In this document: positions 1 to 7,505 of the stretch, one piece after another
How positions within the stretch are numbered: position 1 is the stretch's first letter
Layout of the letters: the number at the start of each line of letters is the position of its first letter
Assembly: GCA_017513005.1 (NCBI GenBank)
Contig: JAFWDM010000117.1
Coordinates: forward strand, 1-44,658
Reading direction: 5' to 3'
Length of the DNA stretch: 44,658 bases
Origin: Lachnospiraceae bacterium
GTDB taxonomy: Bacteria; Bacillota; Clostridia; Lachnospirales; Lachnospiraceae
The notes under the pieces: generated by a model
Database searches by the model: none
What the model was told of the DNA's origin: nothing
What the model saw: only the letters and a program-made list of their open reading frames with translations
Program-made: the position numbers and the translations under genes

Positions 1-2
1 AC

Positions 3-917
3 CGCTTCGCGAAGCACGACACCGAGGAGTTCCCGAAGATCATCACTGCGGAGAAGAACGGCGGTGCTCCCTACTACACCAACAGTACCCACCTGCCCGT
101 CGGCTTCACGGACGATATCTTCGATGCCCTCGAGATGGAAGACGACATGCAGACCATGTACACCTCCGGCACCGTGTTCCACGGCTTCCTGGGCCAGGAG
201 CTCCCGGACTGGAAGGCCGCCAGCGCACTGGTCAGAAAGATCGCCGAGAACTTCCGCCTGCCCTACTACACGCTTTCCCCGACCTACTCGGTCTGCGTGG
301 ACCACGGCTACATCTCCGGCAAGCACTTCGAGTGCCCTTACTGCGGCAGGGACGCCGAAGTCTACTCCCGCATCACCGGCTACTACCGCCCCGTCCGCAA
401 CTGGAACGACGGCAAGGTATCCGAGTTTAAAAACCGCCGCACCTATGCCGAAAAGAAGATGTCTAAGCCCATCCGCGGCATGGCGGGCACGAACGGCTTC
501 GCGGCCCGTGAGTGGCAGAATCAGGAGCGCCTGATGGCACAGTCCTTCACCGCCGGCACCATCTCCGATGCAAGCGCCGTCCAGAATGAGCCTCCCGTAC
601 ACACCAGCACAGTTCCCGCGGATGCAAAGAATACGGCAGCGTCCGCCTCTGCAGGCACGGACGGCAGCAGGCAGGCCATCCTCGTTGCCACCCACACCTG
701 CCCCAACTGCAGCGCGGCGAAGAAGATGCTTGAAAAAGCCGGCATCGGCTACACAGTCCTCTATGCGGACGAAAAAGAAGGCGCTGATTTTGCCGAGCGC
801 ATGGGGATCATCCAGGCTCCGACTCTGGTCCTTGCCGCAGGCGACACCTGCCGCAAATATACAAATATCAAGGAAATCGCGGACCTGGTCAAAGAGCAGG
901 CAGCAGTTACCGCCTGA
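3..917 (+). CDS. nrdD: Anaerobic ribonucleoside-triphosphate reductase, C-terminal part, fused to a glutaredoxin-like domain (5' end outside window)
   Basis: Class III ribonucleotide reductase makes dNTPs from NTPs under anoxia with a glycyl radical. The 304 visible residues carry the family's C-terminal landmarks: SPTYSVC, DHGYISG, a CPYCG zinc-site half, then RITGYYRPVRNWNDGK, in which the Gly of RITGYYR is the expected radical site. After a low-complexity linker (about residues 185-220) comes a redoxin-like domain of about 80 residues starting ILVATHTCPNCSAAKK. Its CPNC is a typical dithiol motif, and a cis-Pro stretch (IQAPTLVL) follows. From family knowledge, some NrdD subclasses use a redoxin rather than formate as reductant, so I infer that the fused domain is the electron donor. 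No nrdG activase follows within the window. The gene is followed by a terminator. Confidence 0.93.
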   Translation, partial: RFAKHDTEEFPKIITAEKNGGAPYYTNSTHLPVGFTDDIFDALEMEDDMQTMYTSGTVFHGFLGQELPDWKAASALVRKIAENFRLPYYTLSPTYSVCVDHGYISGKHFECPYCGRDAEVYSRITGYYRPVRNWNDGKVSEFKNRRTYAEKKMSKPIRGMAGTNGFAAREWQNQERLMAQSFTAGTISDASAVQNEPPVHTSTVPADAKNTAASASAGTDGSRQAILVATHTCPNCSAAKKMLEKAGIGYTVLYADEKEGADFAERMGIIQAPTLVLAAGDTCRKYTNIKEIADLVKEQAAVTA

Positions 918-946
918 CCTCCGGATCGGCCAAAGATCCGGAAATA

Positions 947-999
947 GAAAACCCGCATGTTTCAACTCTGCAGCACAGAGAAGAAGCACGCGGGTTTTT
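947..999 (+). terminator. Rho-independent terminator after nrdD
   Basis: Arms AAAACCCGC (947-956) and GCGGGTTTTT (990-999) can pair across about 33 bases and end in a T run. A second tight hairpin, CCGGATC/GATCCGG (921-941), lies just before it. Confidence 0.7.
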
Positions 1000-1399
1000 G
1001 GTAAACCTATAAAAAACAGGCCATACGGTCTGTCGGCGGGTTTTATTTGAAAAAGAAAATAAAAAACAGACTGCGGAGCATGAAAAAGGAGATAACTGAA
1101 GAATACGAAAGGAGGTCCACGCCGCAGCCTGTTATAAAAGAGTGCAGAGCAAGTTGCTTCTGCAGTTATTATTGTATAATTTTCTTCGTCTTCGCCGCAA
1201 TGGATGTATGCCCTGCCGTGCAATCTGCAGTGAACAGATTTCAATGCAATATGACAAAAGGGACGGTTCTTTTTGTCACCTTTTTGCACGCATTCCCGCA
1301 GCAGTCTCCCGCTGTACGCGCCTGCCTTGCCGGTCCTATTGCAGGCTGCGTTTGCACATGCCCTTTGCAGGCGGTTCTCGGCTCCACCCTCTTTTATAT
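1000..1399. other. Non-coding stretch between nrdD and the thi promoter
   Basis: Short open frames here have no recognisable protein and no credible start. The stretch includes a small hairpin (about 1018-1035, ACAGGCC/GGTCTGT), an AAAGGAGG sequence near 1110 that leads to no real gene, and one half of the dispersed palindromic repeat listed separately. Nothing else was seen. Confidence 0.6.
1252..1280 (+). repeat. Half-copy of a dispersed GACGGTTCTTTTTGTCA palindromic repeat
   Basis: TGACAAAAGGGACGGTTC followed by TTTTTGTCACC matches each arm of the large hairpin at 25717-25786. Sequences of this type (GGGACGGTTCTTTTTGTC) recur between genes in many clostridial genomes. This copy has only one arm. 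Confidence 0.7.
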
Positions 1400-1428
1400 T
1401 TGCAATTTCATACCGGCTGGATTATAAT
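1400..1428 (+). promoter_or_regulatory. Sigma-70-type promoter of the thiamine operon
   Basis: TTGCAA (1400-1405), a 17-base spacer and a perfect TATAAT (1423-1428). It lies about 135 bases upstream of the TPP aptamer, with a short tandem repeat in between. Confidence 0.8.
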
Positions 1429-1460
1429 GACGCACGTATAAGGCTCCTGTGGTATACAAA

Positions 1461-1550
1461 AAGTCGTGGGGCGTCCGTAGATCGCCAAAAAGCCGCGGAT
1501 TCTCCACGGATCATCACAAAGAAGTCGTGGAACACCCACGGATCATCACA
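1461..1550 (+). repeat. Degenerate ~32-bp tandem repeat, about 3 units
   Basis: CCACGGATCATCACA occurs at 1504-1518 and 1536-1550, exactly 32 bases apart. AAGTCGTGG occurs at 1461 and 1522, and a more diverged unit precedes them. The array lies in the transcribed leader between promoter and riboswitch. Confidence 0.75.
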
Positions 1551-1562
1551 GGAGTTTTAAAA

Positions 1563-1650
1563 ACGGGGAGCTGGTGGAAACCGGCTGAGAGGAAGCTGTT
1601 TTTTGCTTCGACCCGGAACCTGATTTGGATAATGCCAACGTAGGGAAACA
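1563..1650 (+). ncRNA. TPP riboswitch (Thi-box)
   Basis: The conserved Thi-box elements are present in order: GGGGAGCTGG, then CTGAGAGGAAGC, then GACCCGGAACCTGATTTGG and ATAATGCCAACGTAGGGAA. It is followed by a terminator hairpin, and the downstream genes are all thiamine genes. It should repress thiD-thiW-thiE/M when thiamine pyrophosphate is high. Confidence 0.96.
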
Positions 1651-1664
1651 TAGTCCGTGAATAG

Positions 1665-1696
1665 CGGGATACCCCATGCTGGTATCCCGTTTTTTT
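1665..1696 (+). terminator. Terminator of the TPP riboswitch expression platform
   Basis: Perfect 9-bp stem CGGGATACC (1665-1673) / GGTATCCCG (1681-1689), 7-base loop, then seven T residues (1690-1696). It sits 15 bases after the aptamer, so it is the likely attenuation site. Confidence 0.92.
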
Positions 1697-1712
1697 ATCA
1701 GGTTCTGCGTTA

Positions 1713-1845
1713 CTCTGCAGAGAACTGCATCTACGAAAAACGTATTTGCAGAAGAAGTATCTGCAGAAAAGCACTCTGCAGAAAAACTGCATCTGCAGAA
1801 AAAGCACTCTGCAGAAAAACTGCATCTGCAGAAAAAGCAATGGTG
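1713..1845 (+). repeat. TCTGCAGAAAA tandem repeats in the thiD leader
   Basis: TCTGCAGA is repeated many times. The clearest part is a 33-bp unit (GCACTCTGCAGAAAAACTGC...) present twice in a row, flanked by diverged copies. It lies between the riboswitch terminator and thiD, so it is transcribed only on read-through. The 8-bp core is self-complementary. Confidence 0.85.
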
Positions 1846-1949
1846 TGCAAGCGGCAGACCGGGGGCACCACCTTCTGCCGCTATAGAAAAGTAATGCAAA
1901 AGGGACCTCGATCCCTGCGGGGATCTGATTTTGAAAGGAGGCATAGTAT

Positions 1950-2744
1950 ATGAGGACCGCATTAACGATCGCCGGAAGTGATTCCAGCGGAGGCGCCGGC
2001 ATCCAGGCAGATATCAAGACCATGACCGCAAATGGAGTTTATGCCATGAGCGCGATCACGGCGCTGACTGCACAGAATACGACCGGCGTCACAGATATTA
2101 TGGAGGTCACTCCCGGTTTTCTGAAGGAACAGCTGGATTGTATTTTTACGGATATCCGGCCGGATGCAGTGAAGACGGGGATGGTCTCATCCTCTGCTCT
2201 CATCGAAGTGATCGCGGAGCGGCTGCGGTTTTATCAGGCCGCCAGCCTGGTCGTGGATCCGGTGATGGTCTCCACGAGCGGGTCAAGGCTGATCAGCGAA
2301 GACGCGATCGAAACCCTGAAAAAAGAGCTTCTGCCTCTTGCGACGGTGATCACACCCAACATCCCTGAGGCGGAGGTGCTCTCGGGGCGGAAAGTTAACA
2401 CAAAAGAAGACATGGAAGCAGTGGCGAAGGAGATCTTCGAGGCTTACGGCTGTGCGGTTCTGTGCAAGGGCGGGCATGCGGTCAATGACGCGAATGACCT
2501 TCTCTTTGACGGGACAGACCTGCACTGGTTCTACGGAAAGAGGATCGATAATCCGAATACCCATGGGACCGGCTGTACCCTTTCGAGCGCGATCGCATCC
2601 GGACTCGCAAAGGGATACGATCTGCAGACAGCGGTGCAGGGCGCGAAGAACTATATCTCAGGTGCGCTTGCCGCCATGCTGGATCTGGGGAAGGGAAGCG
2701 GCCCGATGAATCACGCATTCGCGATCAGCGGCGACTTTCTGTAA
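1950..2744 (+). CDS. thiD: Hydroxymethylpyrimidine/phosphomethylpyrimidine kinase
   Basis: ThiD phosphorylates HMP and HMP-phosphate to give HMP-PP, the pyrimidine half of thiamine. The 264-residue protein has the normal length of this ribokinase-like family. It opens with ALTIAGSDSSGGAGIQAD (substrate-binding glycines), has VVDPVMVSTSG at about residues 101-111 and the anion-hole/catalytic motif THGTGCTLSSAIA at about 204-216. The start is fixed by a strong GAAAGGAGG seven bases upstream. It is the first gene after the TPP riboswitch and probably forms an operon with thiW and thiE-thiM. Confidence 0.96.
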   Translation: MRTALTIAGSDSSGGAGIQADIKTMTANGVYAMSAITALTAQNTTGVTDIMEVTPGFLKEQLDCIFTDIRPDAVKTGMVSSSALIEVIAERLRFYQAASLVVDPVMVSTSGSRLISEDAIETLKKELLPLATVITPNIPEAEVLSGRKVNTKEDMEAVAKEIFEAYGCAVLCKGGHAVNDANDLLFDGTDLHWFYGKRIDNPNTHGTGCTLSSAIASGLAKGYDLQTAVQGAKNYISGALAAMLDLGKGSGPMNHAFAISGDFL

Positions 2745-2849
2745 TATCTCCACGCAGATCCGGTCCTTTGCTGCTGCTCCTGCAGCTATTACACATTGCC
2801 CGGGCGGGAAATACATATTCCCGGGCAGGTATTCTGAAGGAGACGAATC

Positions 2850-3416
2850 ATGAGTGATACGAATACAAATATGACAGCCGGCAGAAGAAATACAGGCGCA
2901 AGGGCGGAGGCCGCTGCCGGTGTGCAGACCAGAAAACTGGCACTTACGGCGGTTTTTGCCGCCGTGGCTGTAGTGGGATCGATGTTTTCCTTCCCGATCT
3001 TCGGTTCCAAGTGCGCACCGGTGCAGCACATGGTAAATGTGCTCTGTGCCGTGATCCTGGGACCTGCCTGGAGTCTGGCGGCGGCGTTTATCGCCAGCCT
3101 GATCCGGAACCTGGTCGGTCTGGGAACGCCTCTGGCTTTCCCGGGCAGCATGTGCGGCGCTCTGCTCGCAGGGCTTCTTTACAGGTGGTTAAAAGTCCTT
3201 CCGGCCGCATGGGTCGGTGAGGTGTTCGGCACCGCTGTGATCGGCGGCATGCTCGCATACCCGATCGCCTCCCTGGTGATGGGAAACAGTACTGCAGCCC
3301 TGTTTACCTTTGTGGTCCCGTTTCTCATCAGTACGGTCGGAGGAACCCTGATCGCGGCGGTGATCACACTGGGTCTGCAGAACAGGGGTGTGCTGGGACG
3401 TCTCATGGAGGAATGA
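2850..3416 (+). CDS. thiW: ThiW, ECF transporter S component for the thiamine thiazole
   Basis: This 188-residue integral membrane protein is the substrate-binding S component that, with shared ECF ATPases and EcfT (not in this window), imports hydroxyethylthiazole. After a polar N-terminus of about 28 residues, RKLALTAVFAAVAVVGSMFSF starts the first membrane segment. FPIFGSKCAPVQHMVNV is the characteristic ThiW segment, and further hydrophobic helices run to the C-terminus. AAGGAGA precedes the ATG. It is flanked by thiD and thiE-thiM under one TPP riboswitch, which supports the assignment. The last 19 codons and the stop are duplicated just downstream. Confidence 0.93.
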   Translation: MSDTNTNMTAGRRNTGARAEAAAGVQTRKLALTAVFAAVAVVGSMFSFPIFGSKCAPVQHMVNVLCAVILGPAWSLAAAFIASLIRNLVGLGTPLAFPGSMCGALLAGLLYRWLKVLPAAWVGEVFGTAVIGGMLAYPIASLVMGNSTAALFTFVVPFLISTVGGTLIAAVITLGLQNRGVLGRLMEE

Positions 3417-3498
3417 GAAGACTGGAACACTTTTTGTGATCACACTGGGTCTGCAGAACAGGGGTGTGCTGGCACGTCTCATGGAGGAATGAGAAGAC
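3360..3498 (+). repeat. 76-bp tandem duplication spanning the thiW stop codon
   Basis: Bases 3360-3422 (end of thiW with its TGA) recur at 3436-3498 with one mismatch in 63, a shift of 76 bp. The second copy lies outside the gene and has no start. The near identity points to a recent event. Confidence 0.95.
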
Positions 3499-3584
3499 CT
3501 GCGCCTTTTTGCGGGCACCCTGTGTGCCCGGCCTGCCGGCCTCTCATGGAAGAATAAGCATGAGAGAGTGAGAGTGGGAAAGTA

Positions 3585-3652
3585 ATAAGAAGAGTACTAA
3601 GAATAGAAGGGTACTAAGAATAGAAAAGTACTAAGAACAGAAGGGTACGAAG
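3585..3652 (+). repeat. 17-bp tandem repeat in front of thiE
   Basis: Three full units (3602-3618, 3619-3635, 3636-3652) of the type AATAGAAGGGTACTAAG, preceded by a partial one. The purine-rich unit ends 12 bases before the thiE ATG, and GAAGAGGAAGAAG adjoins it. The array therefore sets the ribosome-binding region. Confidence 0.9.
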
Positions 3653-3664
3653 AGGAAGAAGAAA

Positions 3665-5260
3665 ATGCAGCTGAAACTGGAACATTGCCTGCTTTACGCA
3701 GTCACGGACACATCCTGGCTCCGCGGCCGGACGCTGGCCCGGCAGGTGGAGGAGGCCCTGCGGGGCGGTGCCACGATGGTGCAGCTCCGGGAAAAGAAAC
3801 TGACCGGAGATGCGCTGGAGCAGGAGGCCCGAGAGATCCTGGCGCTGTGCAGGCGATACGATGTGCCGCTTCTGATCAATGATGACGTGCTTCTGGCAAA
3901 GAAGATCGGTGCGGACGGCGTCCATGTGGGACAGAGCGACATGGCGGCGGCCCAGGCGCGCAGTATCCTCGGGCCGGACGCGATCATCGGAGTCACGGCG
4001 CGCACAGTGGAGCAGGCGCGGGCGGCGGAGGCGGCCGGGGCGGACTATCTGGGAAGCGGTGCCGTTTTCGGGACTTCGACGAAAAAAGACGCAAAGCCCC
4101 TGGATCCTGCCTGTTTTCAGGAGATCTGTGAGAGTGTCTCGATCCCGGTCACTGCGATCGGCGGGATCACTCTGGAGAATATCCGGCAGCTGAAGGGGCG
4201 GGGGATGCGCGGCTTCGCGATCGTCAGCGGGATCTTCGCCGCGGACGATATAGAAGCGCAGACGGGGAAACTCTGGAAGGCGGCGCAGTCGCTGTGTGTG
4301 AATGACGACGAGAATGTCAGCGGCTTGTTTATGAACCGGATCCGGACGGCCAGACCGGTGGTCCAGTGCATCACGAATATCGTGACGGTCAATGACTGCG
4401 CGAACGCCCTGCTTGCCGTCGGGGCCTCCCCCACCATGGCCCACCATCCCCGGGAGATGGAGGATTTCGCCCGGGTCACGGACGCCCTGGTCTGCAATAT
4501 GGGCGCGACAGAGTCTCTGGAGGCGATGCTGCTCGCTGCGCCGGAAGCGGCGAAAAGAGGCCATCCGGTCGTGATCGACCCCGTGGGCTGCGCCGCATCG
4601 GCCTTCCGCAGGGAGAAGGTCCTGGAGCTTGTGGATGCTCTGCATGCAGCATCTGCCGCAGGTTCTTCCGGTACAGGCTGCAGGGATGATGCTTGTTCTT
4701 CCGATACAGGGTGCACAGACGGCACTTGTTCTTCCGACGCAGGCTGCACGGACGCTGCTTGTTCTTCCGGTGGCTGCACGGAGGGCACGCCCGGGGGAAG
4801 AGGTACTTCCCTTTGCATCCGCGGGAATGCGGCGGAGATCCGGGCTCTGGTGGAGCATCACAACACGGGACGCGGCGTGGACGACTTCCATGATCTGCCG
4901 GAGACAGGAGAGGATCCGGACGTCGATCCGATCCGCTATGCCGTCCGGCTGGCGCGTGACACCGGAGCCATTGTGGTGCAATCCGGCGAAACAGACTATA
5001 TCACAGACGGCCGCCGGCTCTATACTGTCCATGGCGGCTCTGCATGGATGGCCAGGGTCACGGGGACCGGCTGTATGCTCAGCTCCCTTCTCGGCGCCTT
5101 TCTCTGCGTGGAAAACTCGGCGCTGGCGGCGGCTGCATGCTGCCGCTTCATGAATGCCTGCGCGGAGCAGGCCGCAGCGGCGGCAGCCCGGGAAGGCGGA
5201 GGGTCCGGAACCTTCCACATCCGGCTGCTGGATGCCCTCTCCGGTCCGGTCGGTCTGTAA
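3665..5260 (+). CDS. thiE-thiM: Bifunctional thiamine-phosphate synthase / hydroxyethylthiazole kinase (ThiE-ThiM fusion) with a Cys-rich repeat insert
   Basis: Residues 1 to about 218 are ThiE, which joins HMP-PP to thiazole phosphate: MVQLREKKL, LLINDDVLLAKKIGADGVH, a YLGSGAVFGTSTKKDA segment and the AIGGI phosphate site. Residues from about 222 to 531 are ThiM, the thiazole kinase: PVVQCITNIVTVNDCANALLA, VVIDPVGC, CIRGNAAEIRAL and the C-terminal catalytic GTGCMLSS near residue 467. The domain order is the same as in the bifunctional fungal Thi6 enzymes. Unusually, about 40 residues (334-371) between VVIDPVGC and CIRGNAAEI are an 11-residue repeat (SSDTGCTDGTC type), encoded by a 33-bp tandem array absent from normal ThiM. 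The reading frame is intact. Thiamine synthesis here appears to be salvage only, with no thiC or thiG seen. Confidence 0.94.
   Translation: MQLKLEHCLLYAVTDTSWLRGRTLARQVEEALRGGATMVQLREKKLTGDALEQEAREILALCRRYDVPLLINDDVLLAKKIGADGVHVGQSDMAAAQARSILGPDAIIGVTARTVEQARAAEAAGADYLGSGAVFGTSTKKDAKPLDPACFQEICESVSIPVTAIGGITLENIRQLKGRGMRGFAIVSGIFAADDIEAQTGKLWKAAQSLCVNDDENVSGLFMNRIRTARPVVQCITNIVTVNDCANALLAVGASPTMAHHPREMEDFARVTDALVCNMGATESLEAMLLAAPEAAKRGHPVVIDPVGCAASAFRREKVLELVDALHAASAAGSSGTGCRDDACSSDTGCTDGTCSSDAGCTDAACSSGGCTEGTPGGRGTSLCIRGNAAEIRALVEHHNTGRGVDDFHDLPETGEDPDVDPIRYAVRLARDTGAIVVQSGETDYITDGRRLYTVHGGSAWMARVTGTGCMLSSLLGAFLCVENSALAAAACCRFMNACAEQAAAAAAREGGGSGTFHIRLLDALSGPVGL
4664..4777 (+). repeat. 33-bp in-frame tandem array inside the ThiM domain
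   Basis: Units at 4664-4696, 4697-4729, 4730-4762 and a partial 4763-4777 all begin TCTTCC and encode SS-x-x-GC-x-x-x-x-C. Because the unit is a multiple of three, gain or loss of a unit keeps the frame. Confidence 0.95.
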
Positions 5261-5366
5261 GGGCACAAGGCAATGCAGGGATACCTGTTTGCTGCTGCTT
5301 TTGGCAGGGCAGCCCGCCGATACAGGGATAAACATTTGTCATTGCTTCAGTTTTGAGAGAGAACAG

Positions 5367-7322
5367 GTGCAGAGAGTGCGGAAGGATGAAAAAAAACAGA
5401 GGTTTCCGACGAACCGGAGCCTGATTCTGTACTTCCTGCGGGGAAGTGTTTTTTATTTTGTCACGGGGGCAGTCTGCGCATGTCTGGTCGCCCTGTTCGA
5501 CCTGGTCATCCCCCGTATGACCCAGTATACGGTGGATGCGGTGATCGGCGGCGACCTCTCCTCGGTGCCCGGCTGGGCGGCCGGGCTGATCGGACGCCTG
5601 GGGGGTGCGGCCTATCTGCGTGAACATCTGTGGCTGACGGCCCTGGCGGTCGCGGCGGCGGCCGGGCTGGGGGCGGTGAGCCGGTACGGTTTCCGGGTCA
5701 GTAATGCGAAGGGGGCAGAGGCCTTTGTCCGCAGGACGAGGGACCGGCTCTACCGGCATATTCTGTCCCTGCCCTATTCCTGGCAGGGGGAAAACAGCAC
5801 CGGCGACACGATCCAGCGGTGTACATCGGATGTCGAGACGATCAAGATCTTTGTCTCGGAGCAGCTCACCTCCCTTCTGCGGGTCTTTATCCTGATCTTT
5901 ATGTCCCTGTATTTCATGGTGACGATCCAGCCGAAGCTGACAGCTGCGGCTGCTGTTTTTATTCCGATCATGATCATCAGTTCCCTTGTCTTCTACGGCC
6001 TGATCGGAGATGAGTTCGAAAAGGTGGACAGTGAAGAGGGCCGGCTTTCGGCGATCGCGCAGGAGAACCTGACAGGTGTCCGCGTAGTCCGCACCTTTGG
6101 CAGGGAAAAATTCGAACGGGAGCGGTTTGAAGCGCAGAACGAGTTCTACACCGACCACTGGTACCGGCTGATGCGGGTGCTGGCGGCCTTCTGGGTCTCC
6201 GGCAATATTATTGCCACGGTCCGGAACATGACCGTCGCGGTCTACGGAGCGGTCCTGTGTGTGCATGATCAGCTCACGGCGGGCGGACTCATCGCCTTCT
6301 TGTCCTATAATGCGCTGATGTCTCTGCCGGTGCGGAGCATCGGACGGATCATCGCGGATATGTCGAAGACCGGCGTCTCGATGGAGCGTCTGCGCTACAT
6401 CATGAATGCCGTGCCGGAAGAGGACATTCGCAGTCCTGTCACAGGACCGGATACCGGTGCTCTGTCTGCACCTCCCATGAACCGCGATATCGTTTTTTCA
6501 CACGTTTATTTCCGCTATGGCGAAGAGGCACCGGAGATCCTGCGGGATATCAATATGACGATCCGGGCAGGGACAACGGTCGGGATCCTGGGCGCGACCG
6601 GAGCCGGCAAATCGACCCTGATGCTGCTCCTGGACAGATTGTGGGAACTGCCGCCGGAGTGGGGCACGATCACGTTCGGCGGGGTCGATATCCGCCGGAT
6701 CGACCGCGCATGGCTCCGGCAGAACATCGGTATGGTGCTGCAGGAGCCCTATCTCTTTTCCCGTACGCTGGCGGAAAATATCGCGATCGCGATGCCGGAG
6801 AAGGCTTCCGCCCCGGCGAAAGGCCTTTCTGCCCCGGCGAAAAGTTCTTCCAGCCCGAAGAAAGATTTTTCCGCCCCGGCGAAAACAGACCCTGCAGGCA
6901 CATACCGCATGCGGGAGATCCGGCGCGCCGCGCAGACCGCCTGCCTGGAGGAGGCCATCGACCATTTTGCGGATGGATACGACACCTTCGTGGGCGAGCG
7001 GGGCGTGACGCTTTCCGGAGGGCAGAAGCAGCGCGCCGCCATCGCCCAGATGCTGGTGCGGCGCACGCCGATCATGATCTTTGATGACTCCCTGTCAGCG
7101 GTGGATGCGGAGACAGACGCCCGGATCCGTCACGCGCTGCAGCACAATACGGCGGACGCGACTGTGATCCTGATCGCCCACCGCATCACGACCCTGCAGC
7201 ATGCGGACGAGATCTTCGTGCTCGACGGCGGGACGATCGCCGAACACGGGACGCACGCACAGCTCCTCGCGCAGGGCGGGATCTACAGCCGGGTATATGC
7301 CCTGCAGACCGGTTCGGAATGA
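5367..7322 (+). CDS. ABC exporter half-transporter (membrane domain + ATPase), probable degenerate-site partner
   Basis: A 651-residue type I ABC exporter half. About six membrane segments occupy residues 15-310, then comes the ATPase domain: Walker A GATGAGKSTL (409-418), Q-loop VLQEPYLFSRTL, signature LSGGQKQRAA (about 549), Walker B IMIFDDSLSAVD (about 569) and H-loop IAHRIT. The residue after Walker B is Asp (FDD), not the usual catalytic Glu, as in the degenerate subunit of LmrC/BmrC-type heterodimers. Its partner is the next gene. A seven-residue repeat (KGLSAPA type, residues 479-511) is inserted between Q-loop and signature. The start is uncertain: I chose GTG 5367 because an upstream extension would overlap thiM in another frame; GTG 5376 is also possible. 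The substrate is unknown. Confidence 0.9.
   Translation: MQRVRKDEKKQRFPTNRSLILYFLRGSVFYFVTGAVCACLVALFDLVIPRMTQYTVDAVIGGDLSSVPGWAAGLIGRLGGAAYLREHLWLTALAVAAAAGLGAVSRYGFRVSNAKGAEAFVRRTRDRLYRHILSLPYSWQGENSTGDTIQRCTSDVETIKIFVSEQLTSLLRVFILIFMSLYFMVTIQPKLTAAAAVFIPIMIISSLVFYGLIGDEFEKVDSEEGRLSAIAQENLTGVRVVRTFGREKFERERFEAQNEFYTDHWYRLMRVLAAFWVSGNIIATVRNMTVAVYGAVLCVHDQLTAGGLIAFLSYNALMSLPVRSIGRIIADMSKTGVSMERLRYIMNAVPEEDIRSPVTGPDTGALSAPPMNRDIVFSHVYFRYGEEAPEILRDINMTIRAGTTVGILGATGAGKSTLMLLLDRLWELPPEWGTITFGGVDIRRIDRAWLRQNIGMVLQEPYLFSRTLAENIAIAMPEKASAPAKGLSAPAKSSSSPKKDFSAPAKTDPAGTYRMREIRRAAQTACLEEAIDHFADGYDTFVGERGVTLSGGQKQRAAIAQMLVRRTPIMIFDDSLSAVDAETDARIRHALQHNTADATVILIAHRITTLQHADEIFVLDGGTIAEHGTHAQLLAQGGIYSRVYALQTGSE
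6801..6899 (+). repeat. 21-bp in-frame tandem array in the ABC ATPase domain
   Basis: Successive seven-codon units at 6819-6839, 6840-6860 and 6861-6881, with partial units on both sides, encode Lys-x-x-Ser-x-Pro-Ala/Lys. The array falls in the helical subdomain region between Q-loop and signature. Confidence 0.9.
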
Positions 7323-7388
7323 GTAAAGACAGAGCAAGTCCCGGTGTACATTCCGGCGGGAAAAGAGTTTCCGGGTAAGAGCGGCATT

Positions 7389-7476
7389 CGGCGGGAGAAG
7401 GAGCACGGGAACGAAGCGGGCACATCCGGCGGGAGAAGGAGCACGGGAACGAAGCGGGCACATCCAGTGGGAGAAG
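7389..7476 (+). repeat. 38-bp tandem repeat before the second ABC gene
   Basis: CGGCGGGAGAAGGAGCACGG begins the unit at 7389 and again at 7427, and the 38-bp copies are identical. A partial third unit starts at 7465. Each unit carries GAGAAGGAG, a ribosome-binding-like stretch. Confidence 0.93.
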
Positions 7477-7505
7477 GCTGATCCCTGCACGCACAGAGGC
7501 TTTTT

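Noticed and set aside
1047-1953. Several small open frames in the nrdD-thiD gap
   Set aside because: They cover the promoter, the riboswitch and the repeats and have no protein similarity.
5154-5366. Upstream start for the first ABC subunit
   Set aside because: It would overlap the ThiM C-terminus in another frame and add residues unlike any ABC exporter.
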